Shown here piece after piece: positions 51,034-60,140 of a stretch of DNA of 64,000 bases. The stretch covers positions 5,729,001 to 5,793,000 of the forward strand of contig NZ_CP122458.1 of the NCBI RefSeq assembly GCF_032598905.1, given 5' to 3'. The position numbers and the translations under genes were made by a program. Origin of the DNA: Streptomyces sp. 11x1. Lineage in GTDB: Bacteria; Actinomycetota; Actinomycetes; Streptomycetales; Streptomycetaceae. Below the pieces are notes generated by a model. It was not told the DNA's origin. It did not search any database and worked only from the letters and a program-made list of their open reading frames with translations. Position 1 is the stretch's first letter. Every line of letters begins with the position of its first letter.

Positions 51034-51960
51034 TCACGCCGCCGTGACATCCCCCGTCACCGTCACCTGGTCCACCAACTCCTCGTACGCCTGACGGTCG
51101 AACTCGCCCGCCACCGGGGTCAGTACGGTCGCGGCCGACAGGGCCGCCGCGCGGGCCAGCCGGTCGGGCCAGGAGAGGCGGTCGACCAGGCCGGACAGAA
51201 GGCCCGCCACCGCCGAGTCGCCCGCGCCGGTCGGGTTGCCGCGCAGACGGCGGGGCGGGGTGGCACGCCAGAGGCCCTCGGGGGTGTGGGCGAGCAGACC
51301 GTCGGGGCCGAGGGAGGCGACGACCGCCTGCGCGCCGCGGCGGCGGGCGTCCCGGGTCGCGCGGGACGGCTCGTGGGAGCCGGTGAGTTCGGCCAGTTCG
51401 TCGGTGTTCGGCTTCACCAGGTCGGGGCGGGCCGCCACCCCGCGCCGCAACGGCTCGCCGCTGGTGTCCAGCAGGACCGGCACGGACAGCGCGCGAGCCG
51501 TACGGACCAGACCCGCGTACGCCCCCACCGGCACCCCCGGCGGCAGACTGCCGCACAGGGCCACCGCCGAGGCGGAGCGCAGCAGACCGACGTACGCCTC
51601 CTGGAAGGCGGACCACTCGGCGGGCGAGACTAGCGGGCCCGGTTCGTTGAGCTGAGTCGTGTCACCGCTCGCGTCGGCCACGGCGATCGTCCGGCGCGTC
51701 GCACCCTCCACCGGTACCAGCGCGTCCACCACGCCCGGTGTGTGCGTGAGCCGGTCCTGTACGGCCCGGCCGGTCGCGCCGCCGACGAAACCGGTGACGG
51801 TCACCTCGTGGCCGAGCGCCGCCAGCACCCGGGCCACGTTCAGGCCCTTGCCGCCGGGCCGTTCGATGACATCGGTCACCCGGTGCGTGGCGTGGGGCCT
51901 GAGGTCCCGTACGCGGTAGGTGAGGTCGAGAGCGGTGTTCAGTGTGACCGTGAGGATCAC
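51034..51960 (-). CDS. PfkB-family sugar-phosphate kinase (1-phosphofructokinase type)
   Basis: The 308-residue kinase has the PfkB motifs: GGKGLNVARVLAALGHEVTV near the N-terminus and the C-terminal NPTGAGDSAVAGLLSGL with the catalytic Asp. The start MILTVTLNTALDLTYRV is typical of the FruK/LacC branch, which acts on fructose-1-phosphate or tagatose-6-phosphate. It sits beside nagA in the same direction, 163 bases beyond its stop, with a hairpin (52058-52092) between, so it is a separate unit. Confidence 0.88.
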   Translation of the reverse strand: MILTVTLNTALDLTYRVRDLRPHATHRVTDVIERPGGKGLNVARVLAALGHEVTVTGFVGGATGRAVQDRLTHTPGVVDALVPVEGATRRTIAVADASGDTTQLNEPGPLVSPAEWSAFQEAYVGLLRSASAVALCGSLPPGVPVGAYAGLVRTARALSVPVLLDTSGEPLRRGVAARPDLVKPNTDELAELTGSHEPSRATRDARRRGAQAVVASLGPDGLLAHTPEGLWRATPPRRLRGNPTGAGDSAVAGLLSGLVDRLSWPDRLARAAALSAATVLTPVAGEFDRQAYEELVDQVTVTGDVTAA

Positions 51961-52057
51961 CTGGGCCGACCCCCTTTTGGTGCTCGTGAGCGCGCCTGCC
52001 GAGTAACAGAGTGCGCTCGCCCGGACGGGGTTGCGCAGGCTCGATCATGCCAAAAGA

Positions 52058-52092
52058 GCGGCGGTCGTCCCAGCCCTCGGGACAACCGCCGC
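52058..52092 (-). terminator. Hairpin between nagA and the PfkB kinase
   Basis: GCGGCGGT (52058-52065) pairs with ACCGCCGC (52085-52092), with an inner GTCCC/GGGAC continuation. It lies about 30 bases after the nagA stop. Confidence 0.7.
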
Positions 52093-52123
52093 ACTCCGTA
52101 CCTCATGCCAACAACCAGGCGAA

Positions 52124-53368
52124 TCACCTCAGTTGGGGATCGACCACCCACTCGCCCTTGCGCAGGACCCCCTTGAGGTCGAAGTGCGCGTCGAGGAGGA
52201 CGAGGTCGGCGTCCTTGCCGGGGTCCAGGGAGCCCACGCGGTCGTAGAGGCCGAGGAGTTTCGCCGGGTTGGAGCAGAGGGCGGCGACGGCGTCCTCGAC
52301 GGGGAGGCGGTCGAGGGTGACGGCCCGTTTGAAGGCGCGGTCCTGGGTGAGGGTCGAGCCCGCGATCGAGCCGCCCTCCACCAGACGGGCCACCCCGTCC
52401 ACGACCTCGACCGCCAGCGGGCCCAGCGTGTAGCGGCCGTCGCCGAAGCCGGCGGCGTCCATCGCGTCGGTGATGAACGCGACCCGGTCCGCGCCCGCGT
52501 GACGGAACGCCAGCTGGAGGGCGGCGGGGTGGAGATGGGTGCCGTCGTTGATCAGCTCGACGGTGATCCGCTCGTCCTCCAGGAGCGCGGCGATCGGACC
52601 GGGGTCGCGGTGGCCGAGCGGTGGCATCGCGTTGAAGAGGTGGGTGGCCACGGTCGCGCCCGCGTCGATGGCTTGAACCGTCTGTTCGTACGTCGCGTCG
52701 GTGTGTCCGATCGCCGCGATGACGCCGTGTTCGGCGAGGAGCCGTACGGAGTCCAGGCCGCCGGGGAGTTCGGTGGCGAGGGTGACCATCGCGGCCCGGC
52801 CGCGCGCCGCGTCGATCAGCTTGCGGACCTCCGCCGGGTCGGGGTCGCGCAGGAGTTCCTCCGAGTGGGCGCCCTTGCGGCAGGGGGAGATGAAGGGGCC
52901 CTCGAAGTGGATGCCGGCGATGTCGCCCTGTTCGGCGAGTTCGGAGAGGATGCCGGCGCGGTGGGCGAGGCCGTCCATGTCGCTGGTGACCGTGGAGGCG
53001 ACGAGGGTGGTGGTGCCGTGCAGGCGGTGGGTGCGGATGCCCGTGAGCACGTCGTCGACGGTGCCGGAGGTGAAGGAGGCTCCGCCGCCGCCGTGGTTGT
53101 GGAGGTCGACGAAGCCGGGGACCAGCCAGTGGCCGCGGACGTCGATGGTGTGGGCGATCTCGGGGGAGTTGGCGGTGATCTTGGTGCCGTGGATGGTGAG
53201 ACGGGCGTTTGTTGCTGTGCCGGTGGGGAGGACGACGTTGGCGCCTTCCAGGACGTAGGGACGCGCTGGGTTCGGCGACTGCGGGTGGGTGGGGGCTTGT
53301 CGCGCAGTTCCCCGCGCCCCTGATGGGGCGCTGCTGTCGGACCCGGTGTCGGAAAAGGCGGGGGCCAT
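52124..53368 (-). CDS. nagA: NagA, N-acetylglucosamine-6-phosphate deacetylase
   Basis: The 414-residue amidohydrolase removes acetate from GlcNAc-6-phosphate in chitin and murein sugar use. Metal-site motifs are GFVDLHNHGGGG, IHFEGPFISPCRKGAHS, IGHTDATYEQT and HLFNAMPPL, and the catalytic Asp is in AFITDAMDAAG. ATG 53368 overlaps the nagK stop (TGATG) and has GGAGGT 9 bases upstream, so it is well supported. The first 37 residues (SSAPSGARGTARQAPTHPQ) are not NagA-like; they are encoded by a copy of the dispersed repeat at 53292-53325. The operon is under dre sites at 54395-54445. Confidence 0.94.
   Translation of the reverse strand: MAPAFSDTGSDSSAPSGARGTARQAPTHPQSPNPARPYVLEGANVVLPTGTATNARLTIHGTKITANSPEIAHTIDVRGHWLVPGFVDLHNHGGGGASFTSGTVDDVLTGIRTHRLHGTTTLVASTVTSDMDGLAHRAGILSELAEQGDIAGIHFEGPFISPCRKGAHSEELLRDPDPAEVRKLIDAARGRAAMVTLATELPGGLDSVRLLAEHGVIAAIGHTDATYEQTVQAIDAGATVATHLFNAMPPLGHRDPGPIAALLEDERITVELINDGTHLHPAALQLAFRHAGADRVAFITDAMDAAGFGDGRYTLGPLAVEVVDGVARLVEGGSIAGSTLTQDRAFKRAVTLDRLPVEDAVAALCSNPAKLLGLYDRVGSLDPGKDADLVLLDAHFDLKGVLRKGEWVVDPQLR
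53292..53325. repeat. Dispersed repeat copy inside the nagA 5' end
   Basis: GGGGCTTGTCGCGCAGTTCC ... CGCCCCTGA matches the left arm of the repeat at 35921 with one change in the first half. It is translated as part of the NagA N-terminus. Confidence 0.85.
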
Positions 53369-54363
53369 CAGGGGGTTACCTCCGAAGGGTCCGTCGGGGT
53401 TGTGGGGGTCGTGGGGGCGATCAGGTCCCAGGCCATCAGGCCGGCGCCCAGGCTGCCCGCGGTGTCGCCCAGGGCCGCGGGGACGATGGTGGGGACCTTC
53501 TGGAAGGTCACCCGGTGTTCCACGGCGGCGCGGAGCGGGTCGAACAGGGTGTCACCGGCCTCCGCCAGGCCGCCGCCGATGATGAGGGTGCGGGGGTCGA
53601 GGAGGGTGAGGGCGGTGACGAGGCCGTCGGCGAGGGCGTCGACGGCGTGCTGCCAGACGGCGCTCGCGCGCGGGTCGCCCGACTCGACGGCCTTGGCGCA
53701 GTCCGCCGCGTCGGCCTCGGGTTCCCCGCACGCCTCCGCCCAGGCCTGGCTGACGGCCGCCGCCGAGGCGTACCGCTCCAGACAGCCGTACTGCCCGCAG
53801 GGGCACGGGGTGCCCGCGGGCCGTACGACGATGTGGCCGATCTCGCCCGCGAAGCCGTGGGCGCCCGCCTCCACCCGGCCGTCGACGCCGATCGCGCCGG
53901 CGATCCCGGTGCCGAGCGCCACGAAGAGATAGCGGTCCGCGCCCCGGCCCGCGCCCACGCGCCCCTCCGCGAGCCCTCCGGTGCGCACGTCGTGGCCGAG
54001 CGCGACCGGGACGCCGCCGAGGCGTTCGGCGAGGAGCGCGCGCAGCGGGACGTCGCGCCAGCCGAGGTTGGCGGCGTAGACGGCTATGCCCCGCTCGGCG
54101 TCGACGATGCCGGGCACGGCGACGCCGGCGGCGAGGGCGGGCTCGCCGAAGTGCCGTTCGCCGTACGCGCGCAGCTCGGCGGCGAAGTCGAGGATCGACG
54201 CGACGACGGCCTCCGGCCCGCGCTCGCGGCCGGTCGCCCGGCGTGCCTGGTGCAGCAGGACGGGGGCCCCGGGGGATGTGCCCCCGGAGGCCGCGCTGTC
54301 GGCCCCGACCAGAGCGGCCTTCATCCCGGTGCCGCCCACGTCGAGGGCGATGACATGTCTCAC
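53368..54363 (-). CDS. nagK: NagK-type ROK-family N-acetylglucosamine kinase
   Basis: The 331-residue ROK kinase phosphorylates GlcNAc before NagA. It has the N-terminal phosphate loop ALDVGGTGMKAALV, ALGTGIAGAIGVDG, EIGHIVVRPAGTPCPCGQYG with the ROK zinc cysteines (CPCGQYGCLE), and a C-terminal GGGLAEAGDTLFDPL. GTG at 54363 gives the family start VRHVIALD; the open frame runs further but has no support. It is coupled to nagA by TGATG. Three DasR-type dre sites lie 32-82 bases upstream. Confidence 0.9.
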   Translation of the reverse strand: MRHVIALDVGGTGMKAALVGADSAASGGTSPGAPVLLHQARRATGRERGPEAVVASILDFAAELRAYGERHFGEPALAAGVAVPGIVDAERGIAVYAANLGWRDVPLRALLAERLGGVPVALGHDVRTGGLAEGRVGAGRGADRYLFVALGTGIAGAIGVDGRVEAGAHGFAGEIGHIVVRPAGTPCPCGQYGCLERYASAAAVSQAWAEACGEPEADAADCAKAVESGDPRASAVWQHAVDALADGLVTALTLLDPRTLIIGGGLAEAGDTLFDPLRAAVEHRVTFQKVPTIVPAALGDTAGSLGAGLMAWDLIAPTTPTTPTDPSEVTP

Positions 54364-54394
54364 GGAGGACAGTGTGGCCCTTGGACCCGCGAGA

Positions 54395-54445
54395 GGTCTA
54401 GTCCACTCACGTGGTCTAGACCTCATGAGAGGAGTGGTGTAGACC
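54395..54445. promoter_or_regulatory. Three dre (DasR-responsive) sites between nagKA and a sugar-binding lipoprotein
   Basis: The cores are GGTCTAGTCC (54395-54404), GGTCTAGACC (54413-54422, perfect) and GGTGTAGACC (54436-54445). DasR, the GntR regulator of aminosugar use, binds (A)nTGGTCTAGACCA-type palindromes. Their place between divergent genes suggests control of both nagKA and the lipoprotein. Confidence 0.88.
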
Positions 54446-54549
54446 TTATGGAGGGTTCGGGAAGTTGAGTGATCAACGGCCTTGAGCGGAGAGCCGGTGA
54501 CTCAGGCTGGTTCACGCGGGGTACGTGCGACGGGTTTGGGGCGGGACAA

Positions 54550-55851
54550 GTGCGACAGCGACAGAGGCGGACGAAGACGAAGACCGGTGTCAGGAACAGC
54601 GGGACGGCGGCACTGACCGTGCTGGGCCTGATGGCGACGCTTGCGGGCTGCGGCGCTGCGTCGGCCGACGGCCCCGGCGTCACCCTGAAGCTGGTCGCCG
54701 CCGACTACGGCGACTCCAAGGCCAACAGCTCCCGGAAGTACTGGGACGCGGTCGTGAAGGCGTACGAGAAGAAGACCCCGGGCGTCACGGTCGACGTCAC
54801 CGTGTACTCCTGGAACGACGTCGACCGCAAGGTCAAGGAGATGGTCGCCGCCGGTGAGGCGCCCGACATGGCGCAGGCGGGCACCTACGCGGACTACGCC
54901 GCCGCCGACCGGCTCTACGAGGTGGACGACCTGCTCTCCATCCCCGTCCAGGCCGGGTTCCTCCCCCGGCTCGCCGACGCTGGCAAGGTGCGGCGCGTCG
55001 CCTACGGGATACCGTTCGCCGCGTCCACCCGCGTCCTCTTCTACAACAAGAAGCTCTTCGCCGAGGCGGGCCTCGACGGCGCCCCGCGCAACTGGAGCGA
55101 GCTGGCGGCCGACGCCGAGGCCCTCGACGAGGCCGGGGTCAAGACTCCCTACGCGCTGCCGCTCGGGCCCGAGGAGGCCCAGGCCGAGACCATGCAGTGG
55201 CTGTTCAGCGGCGGGGCGGGCTATGTCGACACCGTCGACAACTACCGTCTCGACTCCGAGGAGAACGTCCGGACCTTCACCTGGCTGAAGGAGAAACTGG
55301 TCGACCAGGGGCTCACCGGGCCCACGGCGCCGGCGGAGCTGAACCGGGCCGACGCGTTCGCCGCGTTCGCGCGGGGGGAGGTCGGCATGCTCAACGGGCA
55401 CCCCAGCCTGATGCGGATGGCGGCGGACGAAGGGGTCGACTACGGGACGGCCACCATGCCGGGGTACGGCGGCGGGCGGCACGCGACCATGGGGGTGGCC
55501 GACTGGATGATGGCCTTCAAGAAGAACGGCCACGGGGAGGAGATCGGGGACTTCCTCGACTTCGTCTACAGCGACGAGAACGTTCTCGACTTCTCCCGGG
55601 AGTACGACCTGCTGCCGGTGACCGTGTCCGCGTCCGAGGAGATGGCGGCGGACAAGGACGAGGCGGACCTCGGGCCCTTCCTCGACGCGCTGCCGGACGC
55701 GGTGCTGCCGCCGGTGGGCAAGACGTCCTGGGCGGATGTCAGCGCGGCGGTCAAGGAGCAGATCGGGCGGGCGGTGCGGCCGGGGATTGAGCCGCGGGTT
55801 GTGCTGGAGCAGTTGCAGAAGACGGCGGAGGTGGCGGATCGGGAGGGTTAG
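54550..55851 (+). CDS. Sugar ABC transporter substrate-binding lipoprotein
   Basis: The 433-residue protein starts at GTG 54550 with a basic n-region and lipoprotein signal (ALTVLGLMATLAGC). The mature part is a family 1 extracellular solute-binding fold (DYGDSKANSSRKYWDAVVKA; EMVAAGEAPDMAQAGTYADY; YGIPFAASTRVLFYNKKLFA). No permease genes follow, as with other Streptomyces binding proteins that share MsiK-driven systems, but its partners are unknown. Shared dre sites suggest an aminosugar such as GlcNAc or chitobiose as ligand. Confidence 0.88.
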   Translation: MRQRQRRTKTKTGVRNSGTAALTVLGLMATLAGCGAASADGPGVTLKLVAADYGDSKANSSRKYWDAVVKAYEKKTPGVTVDVTVYSWNDVDRKVKEMVAAGEAPDMAQAGTYADYAAADRLYEVDDLLSIPVQAGFLPRLADAGKVRRVAYGIPFAASTRVLFYNKKLFAEAGLDGAPRNWSELAADAEALDEAGVKTPYALPLGPEEAQAETMQWLFSGGAGYVDTVDNYRLDSEENVRTFTWLKEKLVDQGLTGPTAPAELNRADAFAAFARGEVGMLNGHPSLMRMAADEGVDYGTATMPGYGGGRHATMGVADWMMAFKKNGHGEEIGDFLDFVYSDENVLDFSREYDLLPVTVSASEEMAADKDEADLGPFLDALPDAVLPPVGKTSWADVSAAVKEQIGRAVRPGIEPRVVLEQLQKTAEVADREG

Positions 55852-55902
55852 GGCGCGTACGGGGGTGGGTGGTTTCGGTGCGTGGGCGGCTGCCGGCCCG
55901 GT

Positions 55903-56062
55903 GGGGCTTCTCGCGCGGTTCCCCGCGCCCCTGAAAGACCCAGGCCCCGCGGGCCTGGAAGACGGCGGGCCGCGGGCCTGAAAAGCGACGGGGCTGCGGG
56001 CCGAAAGCACGGGGCGCAGCCCTTGCTTTTCAGGGGCGCGGGGAACTGCGCGAGCAACCACG
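55903..56062. repeat. Dispersed palindromic repeat, imperfect full copy
   Basis: The left arm 55903-55936 differs from the 35921 arm at one base; the right arm 56028-56062 diverges at its end. A 91-base centre contains a second internal palindrome. It lies between the lipoprotein gene and DUF3263. Confidence 0.85.
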
Positions 56063-56140
56063 AATCACCCGCACCCGCCGCCGAACCCGCACCCCCGAGC
56101 TGGCACACGCCCTGTCACCCCCCTCCGCTACGGTCGACCC

Positions 56141-56368
56141 ATGGACGCGCTCGAACCCCGTGAACAGGCCATCCTCGCCGTGGAACGGCAGTCGTGGGCG
56201 GGGCCGGGGGCCAAGGAGCGGGCCATAAGGGAGCGGCTCGGGATCGCCCCCGTGCGGTACTACCAGCTCCTCAACGCCCTGCTCGACGACCCCCGCGCCC
56301 TCGCCCACGACCCGGTCACCGTCAACCGGCTGCGAAGGGTGCGAGAGGCCCGCCGCGAGGAGCGATGA
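56141..56368 (+). CDS. DUF3263 small helix-turn-helix-like protein
   Basis: The 75-residue protein reads LEPREQAILAVERQSWAGPG, KERAIRERLGIAPVRYYQLL and LAHDPVTVNRLRRVREAR, the conserved DUF3263 pattern. The helical layout suggests DNA binding, but the role is unknown. It sits directly upstream of otsB with an ATGA overlap, an arrangement that recurs in Streptomyces. Confidence 0.88.
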   Translation: MDALEPREQAILAVERQSWAGPGAKERAIRERLGIAPVRYYQLLNALLDDPRALAHDPVTVNRLRRVREARREER

Positions 56369-57261
56369 CGGATAGGGTCGAAGCCATGGGCAGCCACAAG
56401 GACGCAGAGAACACGCATGGTGCGAACTCCGGGGCCACCTTGCCGACACCCGTGACCCCCGCCGGGCGGGACGCGCTGGACGCGATCCTGCGACGACCCG
56501 ACCGTACGGTGATCGCGCTCGACTTCGACGGCACCCTCGCCCCCATCGTCCCCGACCCCGAACAGGCCCGCGCCCACCCCGACGCCGTGGCCGCGCTCGC
56601 CGCACTCGCCCCCAAGGTCGCCTCCGTCGCCGTGGTGACCGGTCGCCCCGCCGCCGTCGCCGTCCGTCACGGCGGCTTCGCCGACGTCCCCGGTCTGGAA
56701 CACCTCGTCGTCCTCGGCCACTACGGCGCCGAACGCTGGGACGCCGTCACCGGCACCGTCAGCGCCCCCGCCCCGCACCCCGGTGTCGCCGCGGTCCGCG
56801 CGGAGCTCCCCGGGCTGCTGGACGGCGTCGGCGCGTGGCAGGGCACCTGGATCGAGGAGAAGGGCCGCGCGGTCGCCGTCCACACGCGCCGCGCCACCGA
56901 CCCGCAGGCCGCCTTCGAAGCCCTGCGCGCCCCGCTGGCCGACCTCGCCGGCCGGCACGGCCTCATCGTCGAACCCGGCCGCCTCGTCCTCGAACTGCGC
57001 CCCCCGGGCATGGACAAGGGCGTCGCCCTCCACGAGTACCTCAAGGAGACCGCCGCCGAGTCCGTCCTCTACGCCGGCGACGACCTCGGCGACCTCCCCG
57101 CCTTCGCCACCGTCGAGAAACTCCGCACCGAAGGAACGCCGGGCCTGCTGGTGTGCAGCGGCAGCGCGGAGGTGAGCGAGGTGTCGGAGCGCGCGGACCT
57201 GGTGGTGGACGGCCCCGGGGGCGTTGTCCACCTGCTGGCAACGATCGCCGAGCACGTGTAG
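56365..57261 (+). CDS. otsB: OtsB, trehalose-6-phosphate phosphatase
   Basis: The 298-residue HAD phosphatase has the nucleophile motif ALDFDGTLAPIV (DxDGT), VVTGRPAAVAVRHG, GTWIEEKGRAVAVHTRRA and the metal-binding LYAGDDLGDLPAF. It removes phosphate from trehalose-6-phosphate made by OtsA, which is encoded convergently at 57354. ATG 56365 overlaps the DUF3263 stop; ATG 56386 (MGSHKDAENTHG) is an alternative. Confidence 0.92.
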   Translation: MTDRVEAMGSHKDAENTHGANSGATLPTPVTPAGRDALDAILRRPDRTVIALDFDGTLAPIVPDPEQARAHPDAVAALAALAPKVASVAVVTGRPAAVAVRHGGFADVPGLEHLVVLGHYGAERWDAVTGTVSAPAPHPGVAAVRAELPGLLDGVGAWQGTWIEEKGRAVAVHTRRATDPQAAFEALRAPLADLAGRHGLIVEPGRLVLELRPPGMDKGVALHEYLKETAAESVLYAGDDLGDLPAFATVEKLRTEGTPGLLVCSGSAEVSEVSERADLVVDGPGGVVHLLATIAEHV

Positions 57262-57279
57262 CGACAGGGGGACCCGGTG

Positions 57280-57316
57280 CTTTTCAGGGGCGCGGGGAAC
57301 TGCGCGAGAAGCCCCA
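57280..57316. repeat. Dispersed repeat, half copy
   Basis: CTTTTCAGGGGCGCGGGGAA ... GCGAGAAGCCCC matches the right arm of the 35921 element. The left arm is absent. It lies between the convergent otsB and otsA. Confidence 0.85.
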
Positions 57317-57353
57317 CCGGATCCGCACTCGCCGACGAACCCGCCCCCCCGAG

Positions 57354-58766
57354 CTACTGGCCGCCCTCCAACGCCTCCAACTGATCCAGGAACCACCGCG
57401 TCGGCGGCAACGCGGTCGCCGCCCCGGCGAGCCGCTTCGTCCGCTCCGCCCGCTCGGCCGTCGGCATGCTCAACGCCTCGTGCAGGGCGGCGGCCGTGCC
57501 CACCACATCGTAGGGGTTCACCACCAGCGCGTCGTCCGCCAGCTCCTCGTACGCCCCGGCCTCCCGTGACAGCACGAGCGCGCACCCCTCGTCGGAGACG
57601 ACCGGCACCTCCTTGGCGACGAGGTTCATGCCGTCCCGGATGGGGTTCACCAGGGCCACGTCGGCGAGCCGGTACGCCGCGAGGGAGCGCGCGAAGTCGT
57701 CCTTCAGGTGGAGGACGACCGGGGTCCACTCCGGCGTCCCGTACCGCTCGTTGATGTCGTCCGCGACCCGCTGGACCTCGGTCATGTAGTCCCGGTACAC
57801 CGCGAGGTCCTGCCGCGACGGGTAGGCGAGGGCGATGTGCACGACGCGCTCGCGCCAGTCCGGCCGCTCGTCGAGAAGCTGCCGGAAGGCGTGCAGGCCG
57901 CGCACGATGTTCTTGGAGAGTTCCGTACGGTCGACGCGGACGATCGTGCGGCGCGGGGAGCCGTCGGGGGCCGTACCGATCTGCCCCCGCAGCGTGGCGA
58001 TGCGGTCGTCGACGTCCGCCTGGTGGGCGCGGGCCCGCAGGAAGTCCGCGTCGGCGCCCAGGCCGTGCACGCCGATCCGGGTGCCGGACGGGGCGTCGGG
58101 GCCGAGGACGGCGCGAGCGCACTCGGTGAACGCGTCGGCCCACCGCCGGGTGAGGAACGCGGCCCGGTCGGCGCCGAGGATGCCGTCGAGCACCTGGGCG
58201 GCGATGTCGTCGGGCAGCAGCCGGAAGTACTCGACGGGCGCCCACGGGGTGTGGGAGAAGTGGCCGATCCGCAGGTCGGGGCGGAGCTCGCGGAGCATCC
58301 GGGGGACCAGGGTCAGGTGGTAGTCCTGCACGAGCACGGACGCGCCGTCCGCCGCCTCCTGGGCGAGCGCCTCGGCGAAGGCGCGGTTGTACGTCTCGTA
58401 CGACGCCCACTGGCGCCGGAACTCCGCGTCGAAGGACGGCTCAAGCGGGGTCTGGTACAGCATGTGGTGCACGAACCACAGCGTGGAGTTGGCGACGCCG
58501 TTGTACGCGTCGTGGTGCACGTCGGCGGGGATGTCGAGCATGCGGACGCCGGGCTCGCCGACACCGCGGCGTACGGCCTCGCGGTCGCCGTCGCCGAGGG
58601 CGGAGCACACCCAGACGGCGCCCGCGTCCGGGTCGATCGCGGAGAGGCCGGAGACGAGGCCGCCGCCGCCGCGCTTCGCTGTGAGGGCGCCTGATTCGTC
58701 CTCGGTGTACGTGATGGGGCCGCGGTTGGAGGCGACGAGGATCCGCGCGCTGTGCGTCGATGCCAT
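57354..58766 (-). CDS. otsA: OtsA, trehalose-6-phosphate synthase
   Basis: The 470-residue GT20 enzyme joins glucose from UDP- or GDP-glucose to glucose-6-phosphate. Motifs are ILVASNRGPITYTEDESGAL, GGGGLVSGLSAID, VLVQDYHLTLVPRML, GHFSHTPWAPVEYFRLLP, RVDRTELSKNIVRGLHAF and the donor-site ADVALVNPIRDGMNLVAKE. ATG 58766 gives MASTHSARILVASNRGP. With otsB it completes the OtsAB route to the osmoprotectant trehalose, though the two genes are convergent rather than co-directional. Confidence 0.94.
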   Translation of the reverse strand: MASTHSARILVASNRGPITYTEDESGALTAKRGGGGLVSGLSAIDPDAGAVWVCSALGDGDREAVRRGVGEPGVRMLDIPADVHHDAYNGVANSTLWFVHHMLYQTPLEPSFDAEFRRQWASYETYNRAFAEALAQEAADGASVLVQDYHLTLVPRMLRELRPDLRIGHFSHTPWAPVEYFRLLPDDIAAQVLDGILGADRAAFLTRRWADAFTECARAVLGPDAPSGTRIGVHGLGADADFLRARAHQADVDDRIATLRGQIGTAPDGSPRRTIVRVDRTELSKNIVRGLHAFRQLLDERPDWRERVVHIALAYPSRQDLAVYRDYMTEVQRVADDINERYGTPEWTPVVLHLKDDFARSLAAYRLADVALVNPIRDGMNLVAKEVPVVSDEGCALVLSREAGAYEELADDALVVNPYDVVGTAAALHEALSMPTAERAERTKRLAGAATALPPTRWFLDQLEALEGGQ

Positions 58767-58874
58767 AGGGCTCAACCTAGCCCCTGAGTTCACCGGTCAA
58801 ACGTACGGTTCGGCCGTCTACCGGGTGCCTATGGGGGAGGGGGTGCGTGGTGCGTGGGCGGCTGCGGGTGCGTG

Positions 58875-59011
58875 GGGGCTGGTCGCGCAGTTCCCGCGCC
58901 CCTGAGGAGCAGGGGCTGCGCCCCAATGCCCTTCATCCCGCAGCCCGCCGTCTTCCAGGCCCGCAGGGCCTGGTCTTTCAGCGGCGCGGGGAACTGCGCG
59001 AGAAGCCCCAG
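58875..59011. repeat. Dispersed palindromic repeat, shortened left arm
   Basis: The left arm 58875-58903 (GGGGCTGGTCGCGCAGTTCC variant, missing a C) and right arm 58974-59010 flank a 70-base centre. It lies between otsA and gpgS. Confidence 0.8.
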
Positions 59012-59064
59012 CCACCCGCACCCGGCGACGGAACACGCACCCCCACCCCCTACGCCGCCTACGC

Positions 59065-60033
59065 CTACGCGGCCCTGCGCTCCGCGTACTCCTCGATCTC
59101 CAGCATCGGCTGTCGTTCCTCCAGGTCCACCGAATACGTGCGCGGCTCAAAACCCTCCCGGCCCCGCTCGAACTGCGTCAGGACGGGACGGATCAGGTGC
59201 CCCCGGGCCAGCCGCAGCTGAGCCGTGCGGTAGATCGCCGCCGACATGCGGCCCAGCGCCGCCCCGTCCTGGTGCCGGTGTTTGCGGACGCCCACGTCGA
59301 CCTGCGCGAGCGCGTCGAGGCCGACCAGGTGCAGCGCGTCGACCAGCATGCCCAGCTCGATGCCGTAGCCCACCGGGAACGGCAGTCGTTCGAGCAGCGA
59401 GCGCCGCGCCGCGTACTCGCCGCCGAGCGGCTGCACGAAGCCGGCCAGCTGCGGCCAGTGCATGTTGAGCAGGGGGCGGGCCATGAGCTCCGTCACACGC
59501 CCGCCCTGACCGGCGGCCGAGCCCAGGGGGCGGTCGTACATCCCCTTGACGAGGTCGACACCGGGGTCGGTGAGCAGCGGGCCGACGATCCCGGAGACGA
59601 AGTCCGACGAGAACTCCCTGAGGTCCGCGTCGATGAAGCAGACGATGTCGCCGGAGGTCACCATCAGCGACCGCCACAGGACCTCGCCCTTGCCGGGCAC
59701 GGCGGGGATGCGGGGCAGGATGTCGTCGCGGTGGACGACCGTGGCCCCGGCGGCCGCCGCGACCTGCGACGTCCGGTCGGTCGAGCCGGAGTCGACGACC
59801 ACGATCTCGTCGACGAGCGGGACCTGGCGCATGAGGTCGTGACGGATGATCGCGACGATGTCGCCGACCGTCTCCTCCTCGTTCAGCGCGGGCAGGACGA
59901 CGCTGACCGTCTGTCCCGTGGCGCGTTTCGCGGCCATGATCCGGTGGAGCGGGCGGTCGGACATGGACCAGGAGCGGGTACTCAGCCAGCGCTCGACTTC
60001 GTTCAGCACAGTGCGCGGCTCCTCTGCGTTCAT
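59065..60033 (-). CDS. gpgS: Glucosyl-3-phosphoglycerate synthase (GpgS-type GT81)
   Basis: The 322-residue GT-A transferase has VSVVLPALNEEETVGDIVAI, VDEIVVVDSGSTDRT, the metal motif CFIDADLREFS (DxD), and PLGGEYAARRSLLERLPFPV, matching GpgS. It adds glucose to 3-phosphoglycerate, the start of methylglucose lipopolysaccharide or glucosylglycerate synthesis. The HRHQDGAALGRMS segment is typical. ATG 60033 is chosen. It diverges from thrC and its riboswitch. Confidence 0.88.
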   Translation of the reverse strand: MNAEEPRTVLNEVERWLSTRSWSMSDRPLHRIMAAKRATGQTVSVVLPALNEEETVGDIVAIIRHDLMRQVPLVDEIVVVDSGSTDRTSQVAAAAGATVVHRDDILPRIPAVPGKGEVLWRSLMVTSGDIVCFIDADLREFSSDFVSGIVGPLLTDPGVDLVKGMYDRPLGSAAGQGGRVTELMARPLLNMHWPQLAGFVQPLGGEYAARRSLLERLPFPVGYGIELGMLVDALHLVGLDALAQVDVGVRKHRHQDGAALGRMSAAIYRTAQLRLARGHLIRPVLTQFERGREGFEPRTYSVDLEERQPMLEIEEYAERRAA

Positions 60034-60140
60034 CTCGCGGTTCGGACGGCTCTCTCAACTGTCCTGGCCTTCGGTTACAGTCTTGGACAACGCTGGTGAC
60101 CATCGCATGTCGCGGCTCGTCGGCGTATACAACCAAATAC

